45,412 nucleotides of DNA. Source: Lentimicrobiaceae bacterium. GTDB lineage: Bacteria; Bacteroidota; Bacteroidia; Bacteroidales; JALOCA01. Of this stretch, positions 8,393-17,559 are shown in pieces (position 1 is the first letter of the stretch; each line of letters starts with the position of its first letter). The position numbers and the translations under genes are program-made. The DNA lies in the NCBI GenBank assembly GCA_023227965.1, contig JALOCA010000028.1:1-45412 (forward strand), given 5' to 3'. Under the pieces are notes generated by a model. It had not been told where the DNA came from. It was given only the letters and a program-made list of their open reading frames with translations, and did not search any database.

Positions 8393-9689
8393 ATTTACTT
8401 TTCACAAACCAACGTTCGTACAGCGAAACACCTATCCCGATTTTAAAGTAGTTATCCTGTATAAGGTCGTGAGAGGTGGTTCCCCTTCTTCCTAATTCAA
8501 ATCCGATATTGATGATAGATTTCGATTTCCGTAGGGGCAGGCTAAATCCTGCGTGCACCCCGATTTCGTCAATTTGCGTATTACGCAGTTCGAGGTAGTT
8601 TTTAGCATAATGTGCTCCTATGCGGTATTCTATGCGGTCAAAAAGTTGGGGAAGTATCATTTTCTTTGGGCAATATTTAAATCCGAGGGCGGCACGCCAA
8701 CTATTTAAAAGATCTTCATTTATATCGAAATATTCATATTTTTTCCAATTTTGCCATTGATAATCCGCACTTGCCATAAAAATATCCGATAGGCTGTAGG
8801 AAAACCCTACTCCCAGAGTTTGTGGCAGAGTAATATGGCTGTCTTTTTCTTCCAATCTAATGGTATCTTTTATGTAAATAACATCATTATCACCAAGTAT
8901 ATAACTTTCGGCAAGCAATTTATCCGTTGCGTTTATCTTGGTTGCCAGGCTGTAAGTAATTCCTGCTCCCAGTATAACGTCTCCCTGCATTTTTTTATGA
9001 TACTGTAAACCGTAAGTAAAAAGAAAATCATGTACATAAATTTCTTGTTTATCTCTCGAATTAAACATGTAAGTAGAATCGGGAAATTCAATTGCCGAAA
9101 GTCGTTCGATGGTTCCGAAAAGGAAAGTAGCATTTACCCCAACAGAAAGGTTTGGCGTTAGTTTAAAGGCATTACCCCAGTAAAACTGGTTTATTCCACC
9201 CGAACCTTCATATTTGTAACGAATGCTTACCGGAATAATAGAGTCGTGCCCATACGAAAAATCTTTAATTTGCGCATCGTAAATTTTATAGCCAACTTGG
9301 CTGAAAGGAAGCAGCCCAAAACTGGTTCGCCAGAAGCTGGCAACCGGAAAGCCGAAAAGCAAATTATTCAAAGATGTATAATTGGATTTTTGGCTGAGAG
9401 CATTTGTTTTCAGTGTGGAAAAATTACTCGTAAAACCGGCATCGAATATAAAAGAAGTAGTGTCGAAAGCTATGTAAGAAGCCGGATTAGCATAGTTAAT
9501 GCTTGAAGGTCCCTGCAGGGCATAACCTGATAATCCCATGGACAAATTACTTATATTTGTGGCTGTAAAAATATCGCCCACACCAAAACGGGAATAAGGT
9601 GAACTGGGGCGATTCTGTGCGAAGGTGCCTCCGGTAAACAGCAAACAAAGAAATACAGGTAAAAAAAGTTTAGTGGTTATTTTTTTCAA
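8385..9689 (-). CDS. Outer-membrane beta-barrel protein next to lptC
   Basis: 434 aa with a clear signal peptide (MKKITTKLFLPVF through TGGTFAQ). After it comes SPYSRFGVGDIF, a segment typical of a Bacteroidota family of FadL/OmpP1-like or PorV-like barrels, and then many alternating amphipathic strands up to the C-terminal Tyr-rich end. There is no ATG near the start; the likely initiator is TTG at 9687-9689, which overlaps the last 20 bp of coaX. It is probably co-transcribed and coupled with coaX and lptC. The ligand or cargo is unknown. The context suggests a role in outer-membrane assembly or export, but that is inference. Confidence 0.75.
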   Translation of the reverse strand: MKKITTKLFLPVFLCLLFTGGTFAQNRPSSPYSRFGVGDIFTATNISNLSMGLSGYALQGPSSINYANPASYIAFDTTSFIFDAGFTSNFSTLKTNALSQKSNYTSLNNLLFGFPVASFWRTSFGLLPFSQVGYKIYDAQIKDFSYGHDSIIPVSIRYKYEGSGGINQFYWGNAFKLTPNLSVGVNATFLFGTIERLSAIEFPDSTYMFNSRDKQEIYVHDFLFTYGLQYHKKMQGDVILGAGITYSLATKINATDKLLAESYILGDNDVIYIKDTIRLEEKDSHITLPQTLGVGFSYSLSDIFMASADYQWQNWKKYEYFDINEDLLNSWRAALGFKYCPKKMILPQLFDRIEYRIGAHYAKNYLELRNTQIDEIGVHAGFSLPLRKSKSIINIGFELGRRGTTSHDLIQDNYFKIGIGVSLYERWFVKSKYD

Positions 9690-10407
9690 GGTAAACAGTT
9701 AATAGGTGGTTAAGACCGGTAAGTACTATATTTGGGATTGCAAAGATGTTATTTTTTAACCTTTTCTCAAAATATTCCATATCACCCCCGCTAAGAATTA
9801 CTTTTAACGGGGTAAACAGGTTTTTATAATAATTGGTCATCCCGTCAATCTCAGCAGTCATTCCGTTGATAACTCCCGACATAATAGATTCTTCGGTAGT
9901 TTCGCCTATTATTTTTGCAAAGGGTTTATGAACAACTAACGGCAATTTTCCGGTAAAAGTATGCAACGCCTTGTATCGCATTTGCAAGCCCGGCGAGATG
10001 GCTCCACCTAAATAAATTTCTTCCCTACTTACCATATCGTAAGTAATACAGGAACCTGCGATGATAATAAGCACATTTTCGGAAGGGTATAAGGCTTTTG
10101 CGGCAACGGAAGCTGCCAGTCGGTCGTTACCCAAGGTATCGGGTGTTTTATAGCTAATTTGCAGTGGCAGAGAAATATCTTTGGGGTTATCAACAAAAAT
10201 GTAATGGTTTTTAAGAAATTGTTTCACCGCCACAGGATAGGCTTTTACCGACGAAATGATGGCTGCACGGGTTTGAGGATACTGTTTCTGCAGCTTTTTC
10301 AGAAGGAATACCGAAAGGCTTTTTTGTACAAATAATTCCTCTAACGTATTTCCCCGGTAAAAAGCAATTTTGGTAAGTGTGTTACCAATATCTATTACAA
10401 GATTCAT
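9670..10407 (-). CDS. coaX: Type III pantothenate kinase CoaX
   Basis: 245 aa, the usual length for CoaX. It shows the N-terminal phosphate loop LVIDIGNTLTKIAFYRG, the substrate motif LGNDRLAASVAAK, and SCITYDMVSREEIYLGGAIS with the PGLQMRYKALHTFTGKLP segment; these are the conserved ASKHA-fold motifs of the type III enzyme. It phosphorylates pantothenate, the first step of coenzyme A synthesis, needs a monovalent cation and is insensitive to CoA feedback. It starts the minus-strand run into the envelope genes, overlapping the next start by 20 bp. No convincing -33/-7 pair was seen upstream. Confidence 0.93.
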   Translation of the reverse strand: MNLVIDIGNTLTKIAFYRGNTLEELFVQKSLSVFLLKKLQKQYPQTRAAIISSVKAYPVAVKQFLKNHYIFVDNPKDISLPLQISYKTPDTLGNDRLAASVAAKALYPSENVLIIIAGSCITYDMVSREEIYLGGAISPGLQMRYKALHTFTGKLPLVVHKPFAKIIGETTEESIMSGVINGMTAEIDGMTNYYKNLFTPLKVILSGGDMEYFEKRLKNNIFAIPNIVLTGLNHLLTVYLEKNNH

Positions 10408-10469
10408 GACAATGGAAATGGCTGTAAAATTAGAAAAATCAAGTATGAATGAATAAGAAAAAATATTTT

Positions 10470-10498
10470 TTTGGGAATAAAAACTATTCCTATATTTG
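10470..10498 (+). promoter_or_regulatory. Promoter of tRNA-Phe
   Basis: TTTG (10470-10473), a 17-bp spacer and TATATTTG (10491-10498) match the Bacteroidota -33/-7 consensus. The tRNA 5' end lies 18 bp further on, so transcription probably begins about 10 bp before the mature end. Confidence 0.7.
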
Positions 10499-10516
10499 CA
10501 CTCCCAAAACGTTAAG

Positions 10517-10589
<73 letters not shown>

Positions 10590-10596
10590 CCCGAAG

Positions 10597-10628
10597 ACCG
10601 GTACTTTTTCAAAAAGACCGGTTTTTTT
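10597..10628 (+). terminator. Terminator of tRNA-Phe
   Basis: A long hairpin of ACCGGT plus CTTTTT paired with AAAAAG plus ACCGGT (10597-10622, one unpaired A at 10603, apex C at 10610), followed by six T. It begins 8 bp after the tRNA 3' end. Confidence 0.85.
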
Positions 10629-10633
10629 ATTTT

Positions 10634-10957
10634 TCAACATAAACATCCCGAAGAAATTGCCATAGCATAATCACCATCGGCTATGGCTTTCCGGAATGTT
10701 TTACCACGATAAATGATTTTAATATCCACCTTACTTTTAAGAGAATTTGCCTGTGCAGCGAGATACACATAATCGCCTGTACCAGCCTCAAACTGATGTT
10801 TCCAGTTTTTGTTTACCTGGGGAAGCTGGCATGTTTTTTCGTCTTTACACTTATAAGTAAGGTTAAAATCACCCTTTGAACAATGTACTTTATAAAGTAC
10901 TGTTCCGGCTTTTTCGGTACTTTTGCCTTGAAAAGAAAATAGTCCCATATTCATCAT
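10634..10957 (-). CDS. Small MmpS-like hypothetical protein
   Basis: 107 aa from the chosen ATG at 10955-10957; the frame is open further to 10999, but that would overlap the divergent nitroreductase start. The sequence VLYKVHCSKGDFNLTYKC, the segment HQFEAGTGDYVYLAAQ and a final kinked strand GDYAMAISSG resemble the single beta-sandwich domain of MmpS-like accessory proteins, which also occur as small secreted or lipoproteins in Bacteroidota. No signal peptide or lipobox is seen at this start, which is odd for that family and leaves location open. Four Cys residues occur, two at the very end (CLC). It ends in TGA just outside the tRNA terminator. The function is unknown and the resemblance is from memory of the pattern. 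Confidence 0.55.
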   Translation of the reverse strand: MMNMGLFSFQGKSTEKAGTVLYKVHCSKGDFNLTYKCKDEKTCQLPQVNKNWKHQFEAGTGDYVYLAAQANSLKSKVDIKIIYRGKTFRKAIADGDYAMAISSGCLC

Positions 10958-10984
10958 TTTTAACCCGCTAAATATAATACATTT

Positions 10985-11494
10985 ATGGATGCGATGCAAG
11001 TGCTGCTCGAAAGAAGAAGTATAAGAAAATTTACCACCGAAACAATAGCTGAACCATTGATTAACAAGCTACTCGAAGCTGCCATGTTTGCCCCCTCTTC
11101 TATGAACAAACAACCCTGGCACTTTATTGTGGTACGCGAAAGAGCATTTTTAGACCAGATTCCCTCTTTGCACCCCCATGCTAAAATGATTTATAAAGCT
11201 CCGCTTGTTATTATAATTTGCGGAGATAGCACGATAGAGCCAATAGAAGCTTATAATGCTATTAATTGTGCAGCAGCAACGCAAAACCTATTGCTGGCAG
11301 CCTATGCGTTAGAATTGGGAGGCGTATGGCTGGGTGTATATCCCAATGCAGAACGGCTGGAAAATATCCGAAAACTTTTCAGCTTACCTGATACAATTAT
11401 TCCGGTTTCGATGGTAGCTATAGGTTACCCTGACGAAAAAAAAGAACAACCCCATCGTTTTTTCCCCGAACGAATTCATTGGGAAAAGTGGTAG
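10985..11494 (+). CDS. Nitroreductase family protein
   Basis: 169 aa, typical of compact single-domain nitroreductases. The N-terminal FMN-binding motif RRSIRKF is followed by APSSMNKQPWHFIVV and, near the C-terminus, LGGVWLGVYPN and IPVSMVAIGYP, all usual family landmarks. The enzymes form FMN-containing dimers that reduce nitro compounds, quinones or flavins with NAD(P)H; the physiological substrate cannot be told from sequence. The ATG at 10985 lies 27 bp from the divergent MmpS-like start, so the promoters must be close together or overlap. A shared bidirectional terminator follows. Confidence 0.9.
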   Translation: MDAMQVLLERRSIRKFTTETIAEPLINKLLEAAMFAPSSMNKQPWHFIVVRERAFLDQIPSLHPHAKMIYKAPLVIIICGDSTIEPIEAYNAINCAAATQNLLLAAYALELGGVWLGVYPNAERLENIRKLFSLPDTIIPVSMVAIGYPDEKKEQPHRFFPERIHWEKW

Positions 11495-11508
11495 TCATTC
11501 ATGTTAAT

Positions 11509-11546
11509 AAAAAGGCTGTTTCAAAAAGTTCGAAACAGCCTTTTTT
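11509..11546. terminator. Bidirectional terminator
   Basis: Stem GGCTGTTTC (11514-11522) and GAAACAGCC (11532-11540) with a 9-nt loop, preceded by A5 and followed by T6, so it can stop the nitroreductase transcript on the plus strand and the RND operon on the minus strand. Confidence 0.88.
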
Positions 11547-11566
11547 GCAGATAATCAATTAACCTT

Positions 11567-14500
11567 TCATCCTTTCTGTAAACGTAACCTGTTGCGATAC
11601 GAACGATTGGATTTACGACGTTTGATGCGGATTTTCATCACATAGACTATGAAATACATAGCCGGAACAAACACCAAGGTAAGGAAGGTTGCAAAACTTA
11701 CTCCAAAAATAATCGTCCAACACAAGGGGCTCCAGAAAGAGACATTATCTCCTCCGAAATAGATGTCGGGTTTTAACTCAGTAAACAGGGTTACAAAATT
11801 AATATTAAACCCTACTGCAAGGGGTATCAGCCCTGTAATACAGGCGGTAGCCGTAAGAACAACCGGAGTAATACGGGTTTTTCCGGCTTCCACTATGGCT
11901 TGACGAGTTTTCATACCTTTTTCTTTCAGGACATCGGTAAATTCTACAAGGAGAATCCCATTGCGGACTACAATTCCTCCAAGGGCTACAATTCCAAGTC
12001 CGGTCATTAGAATTGATACCGGCATGTTAAAAATTGCAATGCCGAAAAATACACCGATAATACTGAATAACACCTCACTAAGTATAATAAAAGCTTTACT
12101 GATGGAATTAAACTGGCTGATGAGGATAAAAAAGATTAACCCGATGGCAACAAGCATGGCTTTTCCAAGGAATGCTGAGGTTTCATTTTGTTCTTCCTGT
12201 TCACCTCCTGTAAATGAAATTGTAACATCATCGCTTTTTTCGTAATTTTTAGTAAGTTGTTTGATATTTGCCATAACTTCATTTGCCGAAAAACCCGATA
12301 AAACTTCGGAAGACAGTGTAATCATCCGCTTGAGGTCTTTCCGGTTTATTCCACCGTAGGTGTTCGAATAATCAATGCGGGCAACCGAAGAAAGGGGAAT
12401 CTGGCGCATCTGACCACTATTCATATCGCGATAGGTAATTTTTAGGTCGAGCAGGCGATTGATATTTTCACGTTGTTCTTTTGCGTAGCGGATATTTATT
12501 TCGTACTCATCTTCATTTTCCTTGTATTTGGAAATTTCTTTTCCAAAAACAGCCGAGCGTACTTCCATAGCTATCTGCCCGGTCGAAATTCCTTCATGAT
12601 TGGCTCTTTCGCGGTCAATGTTAATCACAATTTCGGGTTTAAATTCTTCAAAATCAGATTTTAAACGCTCAACACCAGGAACCTGCAATGAATCTAAATA
12701 ATTTTTGTAACGGTTGGCTTCCTTGATGAGGTTTTCTAGATTTTCACTAGTAACTTCAATATTAATAGGTTTCCCGGTAGGAGGACCATTTTTTTCTTTT
12801 TCCACCACAATTTCGGCTCCTGGTATTCCCTGGATTTCCTTTCTGATTTTTTCAAGAACTTCAGTGGTATTGGCTCCGTGGCGGTATTTATGTTCAACAA
12901 AATTGACTGTAACTTTTCCCAAGTTCGATTGAGCATTAGTTCCACCAAACATGTTTGAACTGGCACCTATAGCCACATTTGAAATAACCGACTCGACAAG
13001 AGGATTTTTTTCTCCCAGAACCTTGAAAATACGGTTTTCCACTTCCATTGTAATGGAATCGGTAACCTTCTGGTCTGTTCCTACAGGTAATTTGATATAA
13101 ATATACACCTCATTGGGCTGATTATCGGGGAAAAATAATATTTTAGGTGAACGTATCCCTAAAACAATAAAGGAAAGAAAAAATAACCCTACAATAGTCC
13201 AAAGTAAATGATACGGACGGCGACCTTTCATAAAATAACGAATGGTACGTTCGTAAATTTTCATGAAATATGGCCATATTTGGTTCTGGAAAGCAGAAAC
13301 CCAGTTTTTTAACAAATAAAAATACAAAAGTATAAGCAATGAAACGAAAAACATGAAGTTGCCCATTCCTGTCCATCGGAAAAGATGGAAAAGTAAACCT
13401 ATGCTTATGAAAATTACCACTCTTACAAAAATCTTCTTTTTATCAACCTTGCCTACGTTTTCATCGTATTCGTGCTTCATAAACGATACTGCAAAAACCG
13501 GATTGATAATGTAAGCTACAAACAATGAAGCAAATAGGGTAATAATAACCGTTACCGGCATGAAATACATGAATTTACCTACAATGCCAGGCCAAAATGC
13601 AAGTGGAAAAAACGGAGCCAGTGTGGTGAGTGTCCCCGAAAATATTGGGAGAAACACCTCGCCGGCAGCATGTTTGGCGGCTTTTACAATATCTGTTTCG
13701 TAGCGATGTAGCCTGTGTGTGTTTTCAATTACCACAATTGCATCGTCAACAATGATGCCGAGGGCAAAAATAAATGAAAACATTACCATCATATTCATAG
13801 TAAAACCAATTCCAGGCATTACCATATAAGCTACAAATATTGAAAGAGGTACAGATAATCCTACAAAAAAGGCATTCCCGAATCCCATAAAAAACATGAG
13901 AATAACAGTTACCAAAAGAAAACCAATAATAATGGTATTATTCAATTCTTCGAGAGTACTTCGGGTGTAGCGCGATTGGTCGCCGGTAACAGAAACTTTC
14001 AGATCGCTGGGAAATACTTTATTTTTAAGATCATTATTTATAATATTTTTAATTTCATCGCTGGCATTCAATAAATTTTTGCCACTTTTTTTAACAACAT
14101 TCAGCGTTATAACATTTTCTTTGTTAAAGCGGGCAAAACTTTCCTGTTCCTTAAACGAATCGAGTACCTGGGCAACATCTTTTACGTAAATTACTGCCCC
14201 GCTGGTGGAGAGAAGTACAATATTTTCAATTTGCTTTGGGTCGGTAAACTGTCCGCGGACACGTAATGAACGTTTCATTCCGTCAACCGGTACATTTCCT
14301 GCCGAAACGGTAACATTTTCATAAGCAATTGCATTTTCCAGATCGCCAAGTGTAACTCCGGCAGCCTGCATTTTATACATGTCAACATTGATCTGAATTT
14401 CGCGTTCTAAAGCCCCTACTATGTCAACACGGGTAATTTCGGGTAGTTGTTCTATCCTGTCCTGGGCTTCTTCGGCAAATTTTTTCAGACGGGCAAGATC

Positions 14501-14968
14501 GTAATTACCCGAAATGTTGATATACATGATAGGAATTTCCGAAAGGTCAATCTCCATAACATTAGGCTGACTTGGCAGGTCGTTTGGCAAGTTGGGGATA
14601 GCTTTATCCACTGCATCTTTTACTCTTTGCTTGGCATCGGCTTTGGTAATGCCGGTATTGAATTCTACCGCAATAGTCGAAAAATCCTGCACCGAACTGC
14701 TGGTGATTTTTTTAACATCATTCAATGCTTTCAGCTCTTTTTCAACTGGGCGAGTAACCAGATTCTCCATATCCTCGGGGGAGGTGCCAGGATAAGGTGT
14801 GGTAACCAACATAGTCGGAATTACAATTTCCGGAAAAGATTCTTTGGGAAGACTTTGATAGCTAAACAAACCCAAAATGGTGATAAAAATGGCAATCACG
14901 TATATGCTTGTTTTGCTGTCAATAGCCCAGCTGGTAGCAAAAAACTCCTTAAACTTATTTTTTTTCAT
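11567..14968 (-). CDS. RND efflux transporter permease subunit
   Basis: 1133 aa, a full-length AcrB/HAE-type permease. An N-terminal membrane segment (about 21-37) is followed by the porter domain (FPEIVIPTMLVTTPYPGTSPEDMENLV), a membrane block from about 344 with the proton-relay pair Asp408-Asp409 in GIIVDDAIVVIEN, a second porter domain, and a last membrane block with GLGIVALGGIVVRNGILLVEF. It pumps drugs, bile salts or lipophilic metabolites out of the periplasm using the proton gradient. The C-terminal tail is Arg/Lys-rich (IKRRKSNRSYRNRLRLQ). It is the last gene of the tetR-tolC-adaptor-permease operon, 51 bp after the adaptor. The substrate is not predictable. Confidence 0.95.
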   Translation of the reverse strand: MKKNKFKEFFATSWAIDSKTSIYVIAIFITILGLFSYQSLPKESFPEIVIPTMLVTTPYPGTSPEDMENLVTRPVEKELKALNDVKKITSSSVQDFSTIAVEFNTGITKADAKQRVKDAVDKAIPNLPNDLPSQPNVMEIDLSEIPIMYINISGNYDLARLKKFAEEAQDRIEQLPEITRVDIVGALEREIQINVDMYKMQAAGVTLGDLENAIAYENVTVSAGNVPVDGMKRSLRVRGQFTDPKQIENIVLLSTSGAVIYVKDVAQVLDSFKEQESFARFNKENVITLNVVKKSGKNLLNASDEIKNIINNDLKNKVFPSDLKVSVTGDQSRYTRSTLEELNNTIIIGFLLVTVILMFFMGFGNAFFVGLSVPLSIFVAYMVMPGIGFTMNMMVMFSFIFALGIIVDDAIVVIENTHRLHRYETDIVKAAKHAAGEVFLPIFSGTLTTLAPFFPLAFWPGIVGKFMYFMPVTVIITLFASLFVAYIINPVFAVSFMKHEYDENVGKVDKKKIFVRVVIFISIGLLFHLFRWTGMGNFMFFVSLLILLYFYLLKNWVSAFQNQIWPYFMKIYERTIRYFMKGRRPYHLLWTIVGLFFLSFIVLGIRSPKILFFPDNQPNEVYIYIKLPVGTDQKVTDSITMEVENRIFKVLGEKNPLVESVISNVAIGASSNMFGGTNAQSNLGKVTVNFVEHKYRHGANTTEVLEKIRKEIQGIPGAEIVVEKEKNGPPTGKPINIEVTSENLENLIKEANRYKNYLDSLQVPGVERLKSDFEEFKPEIVINIDRERANHEGISTGQIAMEVRSAVFGKEISKYKENEDEYEINIRYAKEQRENINRLLDLKITYRDMNSGQMRQIPLSSVARIDYSNTYGGINRKDLKRMITLSSEVLSGFSANEVMANIKQLTKNYEKSDDVTISFTGGEQEEQNETSAFLGKAMLVAIGLIFFILISQFNSISKAFIILSEVLFSIIGVFFGIAIFNMPVSILMTGLGIVALGGIVVRNGILLVEFTDVLKEKGMKTRQAIVEAGKTRITPVVLTATACITGLIPLAVGFNINFVTLFTELKPDIYFGGDNVSFWSPLCWTIIFGVSFATFLTLVFVPAMYFIVYVMKIRIKRRKSNRSYRNRLRLQKG

Positions 14969-15019
14969 CCTTAATTAATTTGATTGTTTAAAGTCTTGAT
15001 ACAAAATATTTTCAGAAAG

Positions 15020-16135
15020 TTAATATTTTACAAGCTGTCCTTCATTCAAATCTTGGTATCCCATGGTGATAAGTTTGGTTCCTTCGGTAAGTCCACCGAT
15101 AATTTCAGTTTGCCCATTATAGTTTACTCCTGGGGTAATTGTTTGTTTATAAGCAATTTTTTTACCGTTTTCTTCTTTCGCCATGAAAACAAATTGTTTA
15201 TCGAACGATTTTTGAACCAGATTCATAGGAATGACGATTGCATTTTTAGAAGTATAATCATTGATTTTTAAAACAGTAATCATATTTGCCTTAAAATCAA
15301 TTGCGCTTCCGTTAAGCCGAACTTCTACCGTGAACGTTCTGTTAATAGGGTTGATATAACGGCTGGCAAAATTGATTTTAGCAGGAATTTCTTTGTTAAA
15401 ATCTGGGAAATATACCATTACATTATCTCCCGATTTCACTTTTGGAGCGTACGCTTCTGCAATTTCTGCCACTACTTTTACACGCGAAAAATTTACCACA
15501 CGGAAAGCAGGATATCCCGGTGAAGCCAATTGCCCGATTTTTATGGGAATTTCTTCGATAGTTCCATTGATGGGTGATTTAACGCGAGTCATTTCAATTT
15601 GTTCTTCAATGGTTTTGATATTTTCTTCCATACTTTCCTTATTGGTTTTTGCAGTAAGGTATTGCACTTCTGAGCCAATTTTCTTTTCCCATAGGTTTTT
15701 TTGTTTAATAAAAAGGTCGTTTATCAAGTTATACTGAGCCTTGGTTGCTTTCAGACTTTGCAGCAATGCTTTATTATCAAGTTCGGCTAATAATTGTCCT
15801 TTTTTTACCGATTGTCCTTCTTTAACATGGATAATGGTTACAACGCCCGCCGTTTGAGGAGTAACAGCCACATTGTCTTCGCCGTCAATTTTTCCTTGTA
15901 CCTCAATATAATGGTTAAAGGTTATTTTTTTTATGTCAGCAACGGCAACACTTTTAATTTCGCCAATTGCAACATTCCCTTTTGAGGAACTAATTTCGGC
16001 TTCGAGAGTTTTAATTTTTTCGGCAATTTTATCGTGTTCCTTTTTCAATTTTGCCAACTCGGCACTTTTATCGGATGGTTGACTGCATGAAAAAGCAAGA
16101 AAAATAATGCCAGCAAATAAAATATTTGTTTTCAT
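15020..16135 (-). CDS. RND periplasmic adaptor (membrane fusion) lipoprotein
   Basis: 371 aa. The signal peptide ends in the lipobox FLAFSC (lipid Cys17). An initial coiled coil (about 27-50, AELAKLKKEHDKIAEKIKTL) precedes the barrel-sandwich half-motifs (GVVTIIHVKEGQSVKKGQLLAELD and, later, SPINGTIEEIPIKIGQLASPG), an alpha-hairpin between them and a C-terminal beta-barrel. The adaptor joins the inner-membrane pump to the TolC-like channel. The extra N-terminal coiled coil is not found in AcrA but is common in Bacteroidota adaptors. It lies 14 bp after the tolC-like gene on the same strand. Confidence 0.93.
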   Translation of the reverse strand: MKTNILFAGIIFLAFSCSQPSDKSAELAKLKKEHDKIAEKIKTLEAEISSSKGNVAIGEIKSVAVADIKKITFNHYIEVQGKIDGEDNVAVTPQTAGVVTIIHVKEGQSVKKGQLLAELDNKALLQSLKATKAQYNLINDLFIKQKNLWEKKIGSEVQYLTAKTNKESMEENIKTIEEQIEMTRVKSPINGTIEEIPIKIGQLASPGYPAFRVVNFSRVKVVAEIAEAYAPKVKSGDNVMVYFPDFNKEIPAKINFASRYINPINRTFTVEVRLNGSAIDFKANMITVLKINDYTSKNAIVIPMNLVQKSFDKQFVFMAKEENGKKIAYKQTITPGVNYNGQTEIIGGLTEGTKLITMGYQDLNEGQLVKY

Positions 16136-16149
16136 ATTATTTAGAGATA

Positions 16150-17556
16150 TTAATAATTATTTAATGCTTTAGTTAATTTTGATTTTGAATTTAATAATTC
16201 AAGAAGTGTATTAAAGTAGGTGCCTTGTGATGTAAGATATTGGTTATGTGCTTGTGTAAGATCGAGGCTGGATGTAACTCCTTCGTGGTATTTTAAAAGG
16301 TTTTTTTCATAAATTTTTTCAGATAATTCCATGTTTTCTTTATCATTTATATATTGATCGGTGAATGTTTTCAACGATGAACGGTTGTTTTCCACATCAA
16401 GTACAAGACCCTGCTTCACTTGTTCGATAGTAGTGTTTATTTTCTGTAGTTCAATTTTATCCATTTTTACCTGCGTGCTTCTGATTCCAGAACTCCATAA
16501 CGGAATGTTAAGGCTAAACCCAAGAATATTGGTTTTAAACCAATCCTGCCCGCTTTCAAAGAAATTGAACTTATTGCGTTGTGCATTCCATTCATAGCTG
16601 TAAAAAGCTGACATTGTGGGCAAATAAGCATACCTATCCTTTTTGAGGTTAAGTCCCAGTAGTTGTTTTTGTGTGTTGAGCGATTTAATATCAATATGCT
16701 TATTATAATTCAACTGTTGCTGGACAAGATTTTCGGCAATGGCATCGGCTACAAGGTAGTCCAATTTATCGGTCAGGTCAATTTTTTCGGTGATACCAAG
16801 CCCCATCTGGTATTTTAATAAGTTATAAGCAAGTTCTATTTGCCGGTCAACCATATTTTGTTTGCTTCTGAGCGAAGAAACCATCAATTGCAACTGATCG
16901 ACATCTGAATCTTCAACAAATCCGTTATCGTACAATTGCTGTGTTTCGTAGAGAGTTTTGTTCAGGTTTTCAATGGAAGCTGCCAAAACACGACGGTTTT
17001 CAAGAGCTACGAGAATAAGATAATACGACTGGGCAACGGTTTCCTTTGTTTCGATTTCGCTTTTTGCAAGACCGTTTTGAGAAAGTTCAACATAAACTTT
17101 TGCAGCCTGTAATCCTACAATATACGATCCGTCGAAAATAAGCTGACTGGCGGTGATATTGGCAGTTGCCGTATGTTTTGAGCCAAATTGTACTTTAAAT
17201 TTGTCACCGCTCATAGGAAGCATCTGATTGGTATCTATCAGTCCATGTTCAAGCAAAACTCCATCAACAGCAGGAGTTAAAAAATTTGGCATGAGCTGGG
17301 TTGGTATGTTGATAAAATTATTATACGAAACGGAGGCGCTTACCTGGGGTAGTCCGATACCAGTAGTTTGATTAACACGGAGTTTGGCAATTTGTATATC
17401 GCGGACGGCATTTTGAGTTTGATATGAATTTTTAATGGCATATTCCTGGGCTTCTTTCAATGAAAATTTTTTCAACGGTTGCTCCTGTGCCCAAGATGAA
17501 GACACAAAATATACCATACCTGATAAAAATAAGAAAAGAAATTGAATTTTTTTCAT
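16150..17556 (-). CDS. TolC family outer-membrane efflux protein
   Basis: 468 aa with a signal peptide (through SSSWAQ). It has two outer-membrane efflux protein repeats: long helices containing LKEAQEYAIKNSYQTQNAVRDI in the first half and the matching KHIDIKSLNTQKQLLGLNLKK in the second, plus short strand pairs that would build the barrel. The conserved C-terminal segment EGVTSSLDLTQAHNQYL is present. It forms the trimeric outer channel of the tripartite pump. It is placed directly between tetR (3-bp gap) and the adaptor gene (14-bp gap), so the whole set is one transcript. Confidence 0.94.
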   Translation of the reverse strand: MKKIQFLFLFLSGMVYFVSSSWAQEQPLKKFSLKEAQEYAIKNSYQTQNAVRDIQIAKLRVNQTTGIGLPQVSASVSYNNFINIPTQLMPNFLTPAVDGVLLEHGLIDTNQMLPMSGDKFKVQFGSKHTATANITASQLIFDGSYIVGLQAAKVYVELSQNGLAKSEIETKETVAQSYYLILVALENRRVLAASIENLNKTLYETQQLYDNGFVEDSDVDQLQLMVSSLRSKQNMVDRQIELAYNLLKYQMGLGITEKIDLTDKLDYLVADAIAENLVQQQLNYNKHIDIKSLNTQKQLLGLNLKKDRYAYLPTMSAFYSYEWNAQRNKFNFFESGQDWFKTNILGFSLNIPLWSSGIRSTQVKMDKIELQKINTTIEQVKQGLVLDVENNRSSLKTFTDQYINDKENMELSEKIYEKNLLKYHEGVTSSLDLTQAHNQYLTSQGTYFNTLLELLNSKSKLTKALNNY

Positions 17557-17559
17557 AAT

